A program made the translations under genes and the position numbers. From positions 595,586-659,585 of the forward strand of contig NZ_JONL01000002.1 of the NCBI RefSeq assembly GCF_000711735.1: a stretch of DNA of 64,000 bases, in the 5' to 3' direction. Shown here piece by piece: positions 42,678-51,799 of this stretch. The stretch's first letter is position 1; every line of letters starts with the position of its first letter. Under the pieces are notes generated by a model that was given only the letters and a program-made list of their open reading frames with translations, was not told where the DNA came from and did no database searches. This stretch comes from Maridesulfovibrio frigidus DSM 17176. Lineage in GTDB: Bacteria > Desulfobacterota > Desulfovibrionia > Desulfovibrionales > Desulfovibrionaceae.

Positions 42678-43691
42678 TTGAATATTTTGTTTCTGACCCA
42701 ATCAGGCCCTGATCTTCCGAGTGTCCGCTTTCGCGTGCTTCCTTTTGTAGAGCGTGCAAGGCAGCAAGGCCATACAGCAGATTGGAAACGAATTCCTAAA
42801 GCTTTTCACAAGAGAATAGCTTTTTTTCTGAGTATCCCTAAGGGTACAGTCATAATCATTCAAAAAAAATTACTCACAGGATTTCAGCTATCTATACTTA
42901 AAAATAGATCGCTAGCTCTTGTATTCGATTTTGACGATGCCTTATGGACTTCTCACCCGAGTTCATCGGCCGGACCGAGGCGCGATAAGTCGGAAAAACG
43001 AGACGCGGCCCTGCTTGAAAACATTTGCAGCAAGGTTGATCTTGTGATCGCCGGAAATAACTATCTTCGGGATCGGATAAAGAGCTTCAATCCCAATATT
43101 GAAATTATTCCAACACCTCTTGATACAGATAAATACGTTCCTTCTGAGTCCCGACTAGAGAATAAAAAAATAATCGTTGGCTGGATGGGAACCTCCTGCA
43201 ACCTCTTTTTCCTCCCTGAAGTGTTTAAGGAGCTTGCAGATAAGATGAGAGAGCCTAACCTTTATGTTGTCTCCGACAAACCTCTACCTCCAAGCATTGC
43301 CGACCTGGCCGATTTTGAAAAGTGGTCCGGAGAGGCTGAAGTCCAGCAGCTTCAAAAGATGGACGTAGGGCTTATGCCCCTTACCGATGACGAGTACACC
43401 AGAGGAAAATGCGGGTTTAAAATATTACAGTATATGGCATGCGGAGCAGTCCCACTCGCCTCTGATGTAGGTTTCAACAGAGAAATTATTGAGCACGGCA
43501 TAAACGGCTTTCTTATTAAAGAGCAGAGCGAATGGGGAAAATATGTAAATCTGCTTACTGTTGACCCGGATTTACGGTGCAAAATGGCAAAAGAGGCCCG
43601 TAAAACTGTCGTTGACCGTTTCAGTTTAGCTCCCCTTGCCGACAAGATGCTTGCGAGAATTGAAACGATTATCCCCAAGAAGCCTTATTAA
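42678..43691 (+). CDS. Glycosyltransferase family 4-like protein
   Basis: 337 residues from TTG 42678, which has AAGGA 9 nt upstream; the frame is open to 42645. Rossmann-type halves: NILFLTQSGPDLPSVRFRVL at the start, LVFDFDDALW near 90, then VDLVIAGNNYLRDRI, IIPTPLDTDKYVPS, VGWMGTSCNLFFL and GFKILQYMACGAVPLASDVG near 255. This is the GT-B pattern of CapM/GT4-like enzymes with the E/C-x-x-x-G-x-P-x-x-x motif. Acceptor and sugar are unknown. It stands alone before the FlgM-like gene. Confidence 0.85.
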   Translation: MNILFLTQSGPDLPSVRFRVLPFVERARQQGHTADWKRIPKAFHKRIAFFLSIPKGTVIIIQKKLLTGFQLSILKNRSLALVFDFDDALWTSHPSSSAGPRRDKSEKRDAALLENICSKVDLVIAGNNYLRDRIKSFNPNIEIIPTPLDTDKYVPSESRLENKKIIVGWMGTSCNLFFLPEVFKELADKMREPNLYVVSDKPLPPSIADLADFEKWSGEAEVQQLQKMDVGLMPLTDDEYTRGKCGFKILQYMACGAVPLASDVGFNREIIEHGINGFLIKEQSEWGKYVNLLTVDPDLRCKMAKEARKTVVDRFSLAPLADKMLARIETIIPKKPY

Positions 43692-43857
43692 TATTTTTCT
43701 AAATATTTTTTTGTAAAAAACGGTATTTAATAAAATCAAAATTACCAGCTACTTCCGCCTTTCAGCTTAATCAACAAACCTCTCATAAAAAAATAACTCC
43801 TTTTTTTTTAGATATTTACAGACGTGTTATAAGTTAAATTTTATTTAATTTAATGGC

Positions 43858-43884
43858 TAAATATCTGATCAAACCGTCCGATAG
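43858..43884 (+). promoter_or_regulatory. Sigma-28 (FliA)-like promoter of the FlgM-like gene
   Basis: TAAA at 43858-43861, a 15-nt spacer, and TCCGATAG at 43877-43884, against the enterobacterial consensus TAAA-N15-GCCGATAA (all four of the -35 bases and six of eight -10 bases match). The predicted start is about 60 nt before the ATG at 43953. Confidence 0.6.
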
Positions 43885-43952
43885 TAAGAATACAAGACAT
43901 TCTTACGGCCACTCAATGCCGTTATAAATATTGACCACCCCTGGAGGGGATT

Positions 43953-44168
43953 ATGAGTTTTGACAATATATATGGAGATAATTTTCGGGCAGCCTGCGGC
44001 TTCTCATCCGAAAAAGAAGACTCTTCTATGCATAAGGAAGATGTGGCGGAACGGAGAAAAATGGTTCAGAGCTTAAAAGAGCAAATTCGGGCCGGAACAT
44101 ATAGACCAACCATCGGAGAAATTGCCATAAGCCTTGTCAAAGGCCGGCTCAAGAGCAAAAGCGCTTAA
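43953..44168 (+). CDS. FlgM-like anti-sigma-28 factor
   Basis: 71 residues, helical, with the FlgM C-terminal style (RRKMVQSLKEQIRAGTYRPT followed by IGEIAISLVKGRLK): a K-x-x-I-x-x-G-x-Y motif then I-A-x-x-L. FlgM binds and holds FliA until the flagellar hook is complete. Identification rests on this short motif plus a sigma-28-like promoter upstream, so moderate certainty. CTGGAGG precedes the ATG. Confidence 0.68.
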   Translation: MSFDNIYGDNFRAACGFSSEKEDSSMHKEDVAERRKMVQSLKEQIRAGTYRPTIGEIAISLVKGRLKSKSA

Positions 44169-44248
44169 CAATATACACTTTTAGCACGCAAAGCTTTACC
44201 TTCGTCCCACATAGATTTAGACTGTCGCCTTCTGAAACCGGAGGTATA

Positions 44249-45115
44249 ATGTTTGTTGTAATCAATGTGGATGATCTAGGACTGCACCCTGCTGTGCGAC
44301 GCGCAGTAGACACCTTAGCTAGTGCAGGAGTCGTTACGTCTTCTACCATGCTGGCTAACGGACCTGATTTATCGGAATCTGTTCTGCTCCAAGACACTCA
44401 TCCCTCACTTGGACTGGGAGCGCACCTTAACTTGCTGCGCGGTAAACCCATATCCAATCCCGATCATATTCCAAGTCTCGTTGACGATGACGGTCTTATG
44501 TTCGGAAACTACACCTCTCTCCTTGTGCGCTACCTGACGGGACAAATTAAGCTCACCGAAGTTGAAGCTGAATGGTCCGCGCAAATTGAATATCTACTTG
44601 ATCACAAGGTACGCCTTACCCATTTTGACAGTGAAAAACATATCCACGCATGGCCGGGACTCTTTGGACTTGCCGGAAAGCTTGCCCGGAAGTACGGTGT
44701 CGGCTGGATTCGAAAGCCAGCAGAGAAAACGTCTATCAGCCGTTTAGATAAAGGAATGCTGCGCACTCGTTTCTTAAAGACATGCCTTTATGGAAGCAAA
44801 TCATTTGATGATCCACGCACACCTTGCTCAGTGTGGGGAATAGCTGACCAGAAAGATCAACTGGATCCGCTACTTTTTGAAAAGTACGTTGATACTTATA
44901 GACCGAAAATTGTTGAAATCGTATGTCACCCCGGTGAACCGGAAAAAGGGGACGGCCCCCTGCCCTCAGATTTCGGCCCCATGCGCGTTGAATATCAGTG
45001 GAAAGAAGAACTTAACTCGCTATCTCAAAAGGGATGGCTTAAAATATTTGAAAACATCGGAGCAATACCTGTAAATTACGGGCAACTTGATCCTAGAACC
45101 GGAGTACTTAAATAA
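44249..45115 (+). CDS. ChbG/HpnK-type carbohydrate deacetylase (YdjC family)
   Basis: 288 residues. YdjC family metal-binding fold: VVINVDDLGLHPAVRRAVDT at residues 2-21 (Asp pair), LGAHLNLLRGKPIS near 53, HFDSEKHIHAWPG near 128, and CHPGEPEKGDGP near 230, the set that binds a divalent metal. Such enzymes deacetylate N-acetyl sugars; in hopanoid loci (HpnK) they act on a hopanoid sugar. Its stop codon overlaps the start of the next gene (TAATG), a glycosyltransferase, so they probably act in one pathway on a lipid-linked sugar. Confidence 0.9.
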   Translation: MFVVINVDDLGLHPAVRRAVDTLASAGVVTSSTMLANGPDLSESVLLQDTHPSLGLGAHLNLLRGKPISNPDHIPSLVDDDGLMFGNYTSLLVRYLTGQIKLTEVEAEWSAQIEYLLDHKVRLTHFDSEKHIHAWPGLFGLAGKLARKYGVGWIRKPAEKTSISRLDKGMLRTRFLKTCLYGSKSFDDPRTPCSVWGIADQKDQLDPLLFEKYVDTYRPKIVEIVCHPGEPEKGDGPLPSDFGPMRVEYQWKEELNSLSQKGWLKIFENIGAIPVNYGQLDPRTGVLK

Positions 45116-46113
45116 TGCCGAAGAATGCAATGCAGGAAATCGAAATCAGTATCGTGACTCCAATGCACAACGAAGAAGGTTGCGTAAGAGAATTTCATAC
45201 TAGGATGACCGCCGCCCTCAGCGCAATGAATACCACTTACGAAATTTTGTTAGTAAACGACGGTTCTACCGATTGCACCGAAGATATCATCCGTGAATTA
45301 TCCCTTAACGATCCTAACCTGAAAGGTATAATGCTAGCCCGCAACAGAGGGCAATGCACCGCAATTTACGCAGGCATTCAAGAAAGCCTAGGAAAGTACG
45401 TCGTAATTATGGACGGAGATCTTCAGCATAAACCAGAAGAAATTCCGTCACTTATCGAAGAAATTCGCAAAGGATGTGACCTCGTATCTGGACGCAGAAC
45501 CAACCGCGGCGAATCCATGATTAAGCGTAAACTGCCTAGCAAGATAGCAAACTACCTTATGCGAACCACAAGCGGATGTCAGGTTCAGGACATGGGTGGA
45601 CTTTCCTGTCTTAAAGGTAAACTTGCCCGCTCCATGACTCTTCGCGAAGGGCAGCACAGACTGATTCCGGCTCTGGTATACACCATGGGCGGATCAGTGA
45701 CAGAAGTACCTATCTCTGCTCCTCCCCGCTTTGCTGGGAAAAGCCATTACGGAATAGGTCGCTCCATTGACGTGCTATTTGATATCGTCATGCTCTGGTT
45801 CCAATCTTCTTTCAAACAAAGGCCTATCTACCTTTTCGGGCGCATCAGCCTGCTTATGTTTATGGTAGCGTCTCTCATCATGGTATGGTTGCTGTACGGC
45901 AAAGTTTTCTTTGGCATACACATGGGAACACGCCCCCCATTCATGGGCGCGATCCTCTTATACCTCAGCTCTCTCGGATTTATGTCCACAGGATTTATCC
46001 TCGAGTCTCTAGCGAATACTTACGAAGCAGTGATGGGTACTAAAACCTATCAAATACGTGAGGTTGTTTCACAGGGTATTGCGGAGATTCCTAAAGATAC
46101 TGACAATAAATAG
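45115..46113 (+). CDS. GT2 glycosyltransferase, ArnC/polyprenyl-phosphate type
   Basis: 332 residues. GT-A motifs SIVTPMHNEEGCVREF, LLVNDGSTDCTEDII and IMDGDLQHKPEEIP lie in the first 115 residues; two membrane segments follow (SLLMFMVASLIMVWLLYGKVF and FMGAILLYLSSLGFMSTGFI). This is the ArnC/DPM1-like arrangement that attaches a sugar to undecaprenyl phosphate. Overlap with the deacetylase gene by one base of the stop codon implies coupling, as for ArnC and its downstream deformylase. A terminator follows. Confidence 0.92.
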   Translation: MPKNAMQEIEISIVTPMHNEEGCVREFHTRMTAALSAMNTTYEILLVNDGSTDCTEDIIRELSLNDPNLKGIMLARNRGQCTAIYAGIQESLGKYVVIMDGDLQHKPEEIPSLIEEIRKGCDLVSGRRTNRGESMIKRKLPSKIANYLMRTTSGCQVQDMGGLSCLKGKLARSMTLREGQHRLIPALVYTMGGSVTEVPISAPPRFAGKSHYGIGRSIDVLFDIVMLWFQSSFKQRPIYLFGRISLLMFMVASLIMVWLLYGKVFFGIHMGTRPPFMGAILLYLSSLGFMSTGFILESLANTYEAVMGTKTYQIREVVSQGIAEIPKDTDNK

Positions 46114-46214
46114 ATATTTGAGAAAAATCCCGCTAACAGCTTTTAAGGCTGAACGAGCTTTATAGAGAGAGGGGTTTGAAAAGACGTTTGAGTAAATTAG
46201 TTCTCATGAAACAA

Positions 46215-46250
46215 AAAGGCCGGGTTTTCCTATTTGGAAAACCCGGCCTT
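46215..46250 (+). terminator. Bidirectional terminator between GT2 and motB
   Basis: AAAGGCCGGGTTTTCC and its perfect complement with a 4-5 nt loop, then TTTTTTT. On the other side it overlaps the end of motB. Confidence 0.92.
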
Positions 46251-46253
46251 TTT

Positions 46254-47021
46254 TTAATTGAAAATTGATTCGGACGGTTTTTCAGCCGCCTTCTTTGGTG
46301 GATATATCAAAAGAGTTACACGCCGATTGCGTCGTTGATTGCCAGGAATAACCCTGCCGTTTTCGTCCATATTGGGCCACATGGGGCTTGTGTCTGCCAA
46401 GCCTTGAACTGTCAGTCTGCTTTTATCGAAGCCGTTCGTAATCAGAAATCTTGCGACGGCACTTGCTCTCGCGGAAGAAAGCTCCCAGTTTGAGGGGAAC
46501 TGTTTGGAACTCATAGGTATATTATCTGAATGGCCTTCCACAACTATATCGTAAGGAGATTTGGCAAGAGTCGGAGCAATTCTAGCGAGTACCTTGCTGG
46601 CTCGGCTAGTTAAGTCTGCCTTACCCAGCCCAAAAAACACATCACCCTTGAGCACTATGGCTACAGAATCGGCCCTGAGTTTAATTTTCAGAGCGTCAGT
46701 TTCTTTACCTACTAGACGGGACATTTCGAGTTGCATTGCAAAAAGATTTCTCTGTTCACGGCTGATTGTTCTGCGTGCAACAGGTGCATCTTCTACTGTT
46801 TCAGATTTAACCTGAGACTCACCTTTAGGTGGAATTTTAACGCCCATAGCACTTGCTAAAGAATCGGACACATTTTCATATTTGCTTTCGTCAATGTCAG
46901 CGATACCGATTAACATTACAAAAAAGCACAAAAGTAACATCATCATATCAGCCAGCGTTAACGCCCAGCCGAGATCATTGTTATCTTTGCTCTTTTTCTT
47001 CAGTACGAAATCGTCAGACAT
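46254..47021 (-). CDS. motB: Flagellar stator protein MotB
   Basis: 255 residues. N-terminal cytosolic stretch, then one membrane helix with the proton-accepting Asp (GWALTLADMMMLLLCFFVML), and a C-terminal OmpA-like peptidoglycan-binding domain (DIVVEGHSDNIPMSSKQFPS, SSARASAVARFL, NQRRNRRVTLLI). MotB anchors the stator to peptidoglycan and conducts the driving ion with MotA. Gap of 18 nt to motA on the same strand. Confidence 0.95.
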   Translation of the reverse strand: MSDDFVLKKKSKDNNDLGWALTLADMMMLLLCFFVMLIGIADIDESKYENVSDSLASAMGVKIPPKGESQVKSETVEDAPVARRTISREQRNLFAMQLEMSRLVGKETDALKIKLRADSVAIVLKGDVFFGLGKADLTSRASKVLARIAPTLAKSPYDIVVEGHSDNIPMSSKQFPSNWELSSARASAVARFLITNGFDKSRLTVQGLADTSPMWPNMDENGRVIPGNQRRNRRVTLLIYPPKKAAEKPSESIFN

Positions 47022-47039
47022 TACTCTCCCCGCCCCTAT

Positions 47040-47816
47040 TTACTTGGAAGCTTTTACTGTCGCCCACTTACGTGGAGGCAGATAGCCTTTGAGCTTGTCC
47101 ATAACGATTGCTGACGGTGTTTTATCTTTTATAAAGAGAATGCCGTCACGGATTACCCGCATAAGAAGTGTGATTTCGTCAATTCTGTTTTCAACCTTAA
47201 TTGCGATAGGCATAAAGAGCATATTGGCAAACAAAGCACCGTAGAGAGTTGTAGTCAAAGCCGTTGCCATTGCCGGCCCTATTGAGCTGATATCAGTTCC
47301 CATTCCCTGCATCATAGCGATAAGACCAATAAGAGTTCCAATAATCCCGAATGCGGGAGATAGAACTGCCATGGTTCGGTAAATTCCGGCTGCGCCATGC
47401 TCCTGCTCGTGATATTGCTGAATTCGGTTATCGAGAATCTCTTTGATCTCCTCTTTAGAATAACCGTCCACAAGCATCTGCAACCCTTCGCGCAAAAATT
47501 CGTTCTCGATATTCTTCAGACTGCCCTCAAGATCATCTTCACCCTTAGCTGCAACCTGCTTGGAAAGGTTCACAATAACTTTGATGTAGTTTTCAAGAGG
47601 CAACTCATCAGCGCCCATAGCCATCATAAATACTTTTAAAACGCGCATAACTTCGCGAAGTGGATAGCAAATAAAAGTAGCTGCGATAGTTCCGCCGCCC
47701 ACGATAGCAATCCCGGGAATATTAATGAAAACCCCGACAGAATCAGTAGACGTATAGGTTGCAACGGCCAGTATAGCTATTCCGAAGAAAATACCTATTA
47801 AGGTTGCAATATTCAC
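47040..47816 (-). CDS. motA: Flagellar stator protein MotA
   Basis: 258 residues with four hydrophobic segments (TLIGIFFGIAILAVATY at 5-21, GTIAATFICY, TMAVLSPAFGIIGTLIGLIA, and MATALTTTLYGALFANMLF) and the cytosolic loop with charged residues that meet FliG (LREGLQMLVDGYSKEEIKEI). It shares its first base with the stop of the fusion gene upstream, so the three genes are one operon. Confidence 0.95.
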   Translation of the reverse strand: MNIATLIGIFFGIAILAVATYTSTDSVGVFINIPGIAIVGGGTIAATFICYPLREVMRVLKVFMMAMGADELPLENYIKVIVNLSKQVAAKGEDDLEGSLKNIENEFLREGLQMLVDGYSKEEIKEILDNRIQQYHEQEHGAAGIYRTMAVLSPAFGIIGTLIGLIAMMQGMGTDISSIGPAMATALTTTLYGALFANMLFMPIAIKVENRIDEITLLMRVIRDGILFIKDKTPSAIVMDKLKGYLPPRKWATVKASK

Positions 47817-48979
47817 TACTTATTGCCTCCCTTTATGTCCCTGACCAATTCAAACATCTCATTTACTACATCTTCAGCCTCGGCCTCATCAACATTGCCG
47901 CGAATTTCATCCTCAACAATGCGAGCAATTTTCTTAGCGAGATTATGCACAATTTTCTTCCGCGCATCATCTTCCGCAATACCCATCAGAATACCAAGTT
48001 TATGGTAGCCTAAACGGGTAAATACTTCTTTGAGAGTCGCATTATCAACAAAGACAATATCTTCGATCTCTTCGAGGTCTGCTAAACTTTTCTTCTTTTT
48101 CTTAACCTTACTGAAGTAGCCCGGTTCCTTATCTGCCGCCCATTCACTGACTTTTAAACGATCAAACAAGAACATCGTTTCCGGAAAATCTTCGTTACCT
48201 ATTTTTTTGTAGATAACCTTCGCATCACTATTAAGCATTTCGGCTATTTCATATATATCAACGGTCTGAAGTTCTGATGTCGAGGTGTAGGCTGTTTTTT
48301 GCAGTTCTTTAAATAAGTTGTTCGTCACTTCCAGAAAAGTGATCGGATCAGTAATCTGTAAAAATCTGTCCGGGAATGCCCGTCCGGTGCGGATGTCACT
48401 TATTTCAACAATTCTAAGGCTTTTAAGTTTACTGATAACTGTGTCAATCTCACCTTGCGAAACCAGAATGATGCCTCTAATGGCTTTGCATAGCTTATTA
48501 TATTCAAGACCAAGATCATGATTTCTCTCTTTCTTGGCCTTATCACGAGGCATGCTCATGTGGTTTTGATAAACAAGGTCCATTATTCTACAAATGGATG
48601 TAAAATTACTGCGATGCCCTTTGGCGGAGATCATATCACCAGTACGCGCCAACCGTTTTACAAACAGGCGAATCATGTACTGGATTGTTTTAGGACACTG
48701 ATCGAGAAGTTTCAGAATGATTTGGTCGGTGAGAATTACGAGATCACAATATTCAGCGGCTTCTGCATTTGCTGTGCGAGATCCCTTAGATATTATCCCC
48801 ATTTCTCCAAATATTTCACCCTCTCCAAGCCTTGCTAATATTATTTTTTCATTATTAAGAACTTTATAAATATTTACAGCGCCCTTCTTGATCATATACG
48901 CAACGGAGCTTTCCTGACCTTCTTTAAAAATCTCCTGACCTTTAAAAAAGGATTTGATGTTCGGACTACTGGCCCCCAT
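47816..48979 (-). CDS. Cyclic-nucleotide-binding protein with FliG-C-like domain
   Basis: 387 residues. The N-terminus is a CRP-type cNMP-binding barrel (FFKGQEIFKEGQESSVAYMI, then LGEGEIFGEMGIISKGSRTA at about 49-68). A middle helical region follows (about 130-290) and the last 80 residues (DIVFVDNATLKEVFTRLGY, GILMGIAEDDARKKIVHNLA, ARIVEDEI) resemble FliG's C-terminal domain (rotor face: x-x-x-L-L-x-x-h and ALKGA-like loops). It overlaps motA by one base. A rotor-like domain governed by a nucleotide sensor beside the stator genes suggests a motor regulator (inference). No FliG N-domain is seen. Confidence 0.75.
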   Translation of the reverse strand: MGASSPNIKSFFKGQEIFKEGQESSVAYMIKKGAVNIYKVLNNEKIILARLGEGEIFGEMGIISKGSRTANAEAAEYCDLVILTDQIILKLLDQCPKTIQYMIRLFVKRLARTGDMISAKGHRSNFTSICRIMDLVYQNHMSMPRDKAKKERNHDLGLEYNKLCKAIRGIILVSQGEIDTVISKLKSLRIVEISDIRTGRAFPDRFLQITDPITFLEVTNNLFKELQKTAYTSTSELQTVDIYEIAEMLNSDAKVIYKKIGNEDFPETMFLFDRLKVSEWAADKEPGYFSKVKKKKKSLADLEEIEDIVFVDNATLKEVFTRLGYHKLGILMGIAEDDARKKIVHNLAKKIARIVEDEIRGNVDEAEAEDVVNEMFELVRDIKGGNK

Positions 48980-49165
48980 TGATAACTCCCCAAGTAATGC
49001 CCCCGGAAAAGGGGCTAAAATAATAAAAATTTACCATGTCTAATCACTAAATATTCATCAACTCCATTTGACAAACAAACCTATTCTGCCACAATAGATT
49101 CATGGTTTCTAGCTATATATATCTCAGTTTAATATAAAGAACAATATTATAACAAATTCCCACCT

Positions 49166-50341
49166 ATGACTGAAAACAAATCAATTCCCAAAGTCTCTTT
49201 TATTTCAATTTTCATTACATTTTTTAAACTTGGCCTTACAGCTTTCGGCGGACCGGCCATGATTCCCTATATCCGGGTCGAAGTTGTTGACCGTAAAGGA
49301 TGGATGGCCGAAGAAGAATTTTCCGCGGGAACTGCGCTGGCGCAAATTGTACCGGGGGCGACAGCAATGCAGGTGGCGGCGTGGGCAGGGTTATGCACTA
49401 GAGGGCTGGCAGGCTCTTTTTTCGCATATCTAGGATTTGCTCTTCCAGCGTTCACCATGATTTGTGCGCTATCCGCAGCATATATATATTTCGATAATAT
49501 TTCTGTAATCGAATCCATGTTCGGAGGACTTAAAGCAGTAGTAACAGCCCTTATTGCACACGCTGCGATTAATTTTTCTGTGCAATATTTAGGTAGAATA
49601 TCAGCTAAAATTATGGCTTTCATAGTCGGTTGCTGGCTGGCTTTTCAGGGCAATCCCATCATGATCCTAGTCATAATGTGTATAGCCTCAATCTTTATTT
49701 TCACCGACATCACAGGCTGCCCTCCCAGAAAACAATCCAATGTAACAACCAGCCTCAAGGGACCGTTAATGTTAGTTGCGGGACTGCTGACCACCCTAGC
49801 AGTGCTCTATATCACTAGTAACACTTATTTCCCGCTCGTTTTTACAATGGTTAAAGTTGACCTTTTTGCTTTCGGCGGTGGATATGTCTCGTTACCCATT
49901 ATGCTCCATGAAGTGGTGCATATTCATCAATGGGTATCTCAATCTGTATTTATGGACGGAATTGCCCTTGGCCAGATAACTCCCGGCCCAGTTGTTATGA
50001 CTGCGGCTTTTATCGGATATATTTTCAAAGGCATCGCAGGCGCAACAATTGCGACAATTTCAATTTTTGCGCCCTCATTTATTATTATCAATCTTGTCGC
50101 GCCTTTTTACGACAAACTTCGTTCATCAGCGTTGCTGCAACGGGCTCTCTTCGGAAGTTTGATCACACTCGTCGGGCTTATGGCGGCCATGTCCGGCCAA
50201 TTTCTGCTGACTATTAAACCGCAATTTTCAGATATATTTATACTGATCACAGCTTTCATACTTTTAAGACGTGGTGTAAACATAGTTCTGGTCGTACCCG
50301 GATGTGCCGTGCTTTCACTTATCTTCGGAATGCTTCTTTAA
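49166..50341 (+). CDS. chrA: ChrA-family chromate transporter, two-domain
   Basis: 391 residues, two repeated CHR halves: GLTAFGGPAMIPYIRVEVVD at about 21-40 with GTALAQIVPGATAMQVA, and again VDLFAFGGGYVSLPIMLHEV at about 231-250 with GIALGQITPGPVVMTAAF. About ten to twelve membrane segments. The long ChrA form expels chromate (or an unknown oxyanion) by proton exchange; many sulfate reducers keep it for metal resistance. A cardiolipin synthase gene follows after 21 nt. Confidence 0.92.
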   Translation: MTENKSIPKVSFISIFITFFKLGLTAFGGPAMIPYIRVEVVDRKGWMAEEEFSAGTALAQIVPGATAMQVAAWAGLCTRGLAGSFFAYLGFALPAFTMICALSAAYIYFDNISVIESMFGGLKAVVTALIAHAAINFSVQYLGRISAKIMAFIVGCWLAFQGNPIMILVIMCIASIFIFTDITGCPPRKQSNVTTSLKGPLMLVAGLLTTLAVLYITSNTYFPLVFTMVKVDLFAFGGGYVSLPIMLHEVVHIHQWVSQSVFMDGIALGQITPGPVVMTAAFIGYIFKGIAGATIATISIFAPSFIIINLVAPFYDKLRSSALLQRALFGSLITLVGLMAAMSGQFLLTIKPQFSDIFILITAFILLRRGVNIVLVVPGCAVLSLIFGMLL

Positions 50342-50362
50342 ATTAAAGGATTTTAAATCATT

Positions 50363-51748
50363 ATGGAATGGAATTTATTTTTTGGGCACATAGCTATCGT
50401 TGGTGGTTTTCTGCTTGCCGCAATCCTTGTTATGTCGATATTGCGTAAGCAAAGAACTTCCTCTGCGGCATTTGCGTGGCTAATGGCTATCATTTTCGCG
50501 CCGTACTTAGGAGTGCCTCTCTATCTGGCATTCGGCGGACGCAAGCTTAAACGGGACGCGCATACCAAACAAGACATCCATCTTGTTGGCCAGGAAACTA
50601 TCCCTAGAAAAGATGCCGACCCCATTGATTCTCTTTTACGTGAATACGATATTCCCGGTGCAACTAGCGGTAATGAAGTTCGCCTCTGCCATGATGGAGT
50701 TGAAACATATACCGAACTGGTAGATCTCATTGAATCAGCCGAGCACCAAATTCTGATCACCACATTCATACTTTCCCGCGATGAAGTCGGACAGGACATA
50801 GTCAATAAGCTTGCTATAAAAGCCGCTAACGGAGTGACTGTCCGCTTATTACTTGATGACATTGGGTCATTCTTCACCTCGAAAAAATTTCTCGCTCCAA
50901 TCCTCGATAACGGGGGAAAAGTTGCTTACTTCATGCCACTTTTCAGAGCTCCTTTCCACGGCCGCGCAAACTTACGTAACCATCGTAAAATAGCCATTGC
51001 CGACCAGAAAACAGTGCTTGCCGGCGGAACAAATATCGCAAAAGAATACATCGGCCCCACCGCCTTTGAAGACCGCTGGGTGGATCTATCCTTCGTGCTT
51101 AAAGGCCCTGCTGTGCGCCACTATTTAGAAGTTTTTCAGTCTGACTGGCAGTTCGCGTCGGGCGAAACCATTAATATAATTCCTCCATGTGCCGCGGGTT
51201 CCGCTATTAGCGGGGAAGGAGTTATGCAGGTGGTTCCATCCGGCCCTGACGTACCGATGGACCCGGTTCATGACGCTCTGCTCACAGCTGCGTACACTGC
51301 TGAAAAAAAACTCTGGATCGTAACTCCTTACTATGTACCGGATGAAGCTTTGGCTCAGGCCCTCAGACTTGCTGCCCAGCGCGGAGTGGATGTGCGAGTT
51401 CTCGTTCCCGGTAATTCAAATCACAAAATCGCAGACCTTGCGCGCGGTACTCATTTACGTGAGCTGGCGGAATGTGGCGGCAAGATTATGAAATATCCAC
51501 ACATGATGCATGCTAAAGTCGTTGTAGTTGATGACAGGCTTGCGGTTGTAGGCTCTGCAAATATGGATATGCGGAGTTTATTCCTGAATTATGAAATAGT
51601 AATGTTTGCATATTCCAAAGCGGATATAATGCCTGTACATGACTGGGTCGAAGGACTCATGAATGAAGGAACCCAAGGCGTCGAACCCGTAGGACTGGCG
51701 AGAGATACAGTCGAAGGATTAGCTAGACTCATGGCTCCACTTCTCTAA
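50363..51748 (+). CDS. cls: Cardiolipin synthase
   Basis: 461 residues with two membrane helices at the N-terminus, then two phospholipase D HKD motifs: NHRKIAIADQKTVLAGGTN at about 212-230 and MHAKVVVVDDRLAVVGSAN at about 389-407. It joins two phosphatidylglycerol molecules to cardiolipin at the inner membrane. Both HKD motifs are intact and the length is usual. Spaced 21 nt behind chrA. Confidence 0.94.
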   Translation: MEWNLFFGHIAIVGGFLLAAILVMSILRKQRTSSAAFAWLMAIIFAPYLGVPLYLAFGGRKLKRDAHTKQDIHLVGQETIPRKDADPIDSLLREYDIPGATSGNEVRLCHDGVETYTELVDLIESAEHQILITTFILSRDEVGQDIVNKLAIKAANGVTVRLLLDDIGSFFTSKKFLAPILDNGGKVAYFMPLFRAPFHGRANLRNHRKIAIADQKTVLAGGTNIAKEYIGPTAFEDRWVDLSFVLKGPAVRHYLEVFQSDWQFASGETINIIPPCAAGSAISGEGVMQVVPSGPDVPMDPVHDALLTAAYTAEKKLWIVTPYYVPDEALAQALRLAAQRGVDVRVLVPGNSNHKIADLARGTHLRELAECGGKIMKYPHMMHAKVVVVDDRLAVVGSANMDMRSLFLNYEIVMFAYSKADIMPVHDWVEGLMNEGTQGVEPVGLARDTVEGLARLMAPLL

Positions 51749-51799
51749 AGTATATTGTAGTAGCTGAATCTCAAGATATTAAATAAGACCCAAAGGAAT

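Noticed and set aside
48980..49165. Sigma-28 promoter before the cNMP-FliG/motA operon (TAAA and GCC elements on the minus strand)
   Set aside because: Spacer is 14 nt and the -10 matches only about three of eight consensus bases, too weak to claim.
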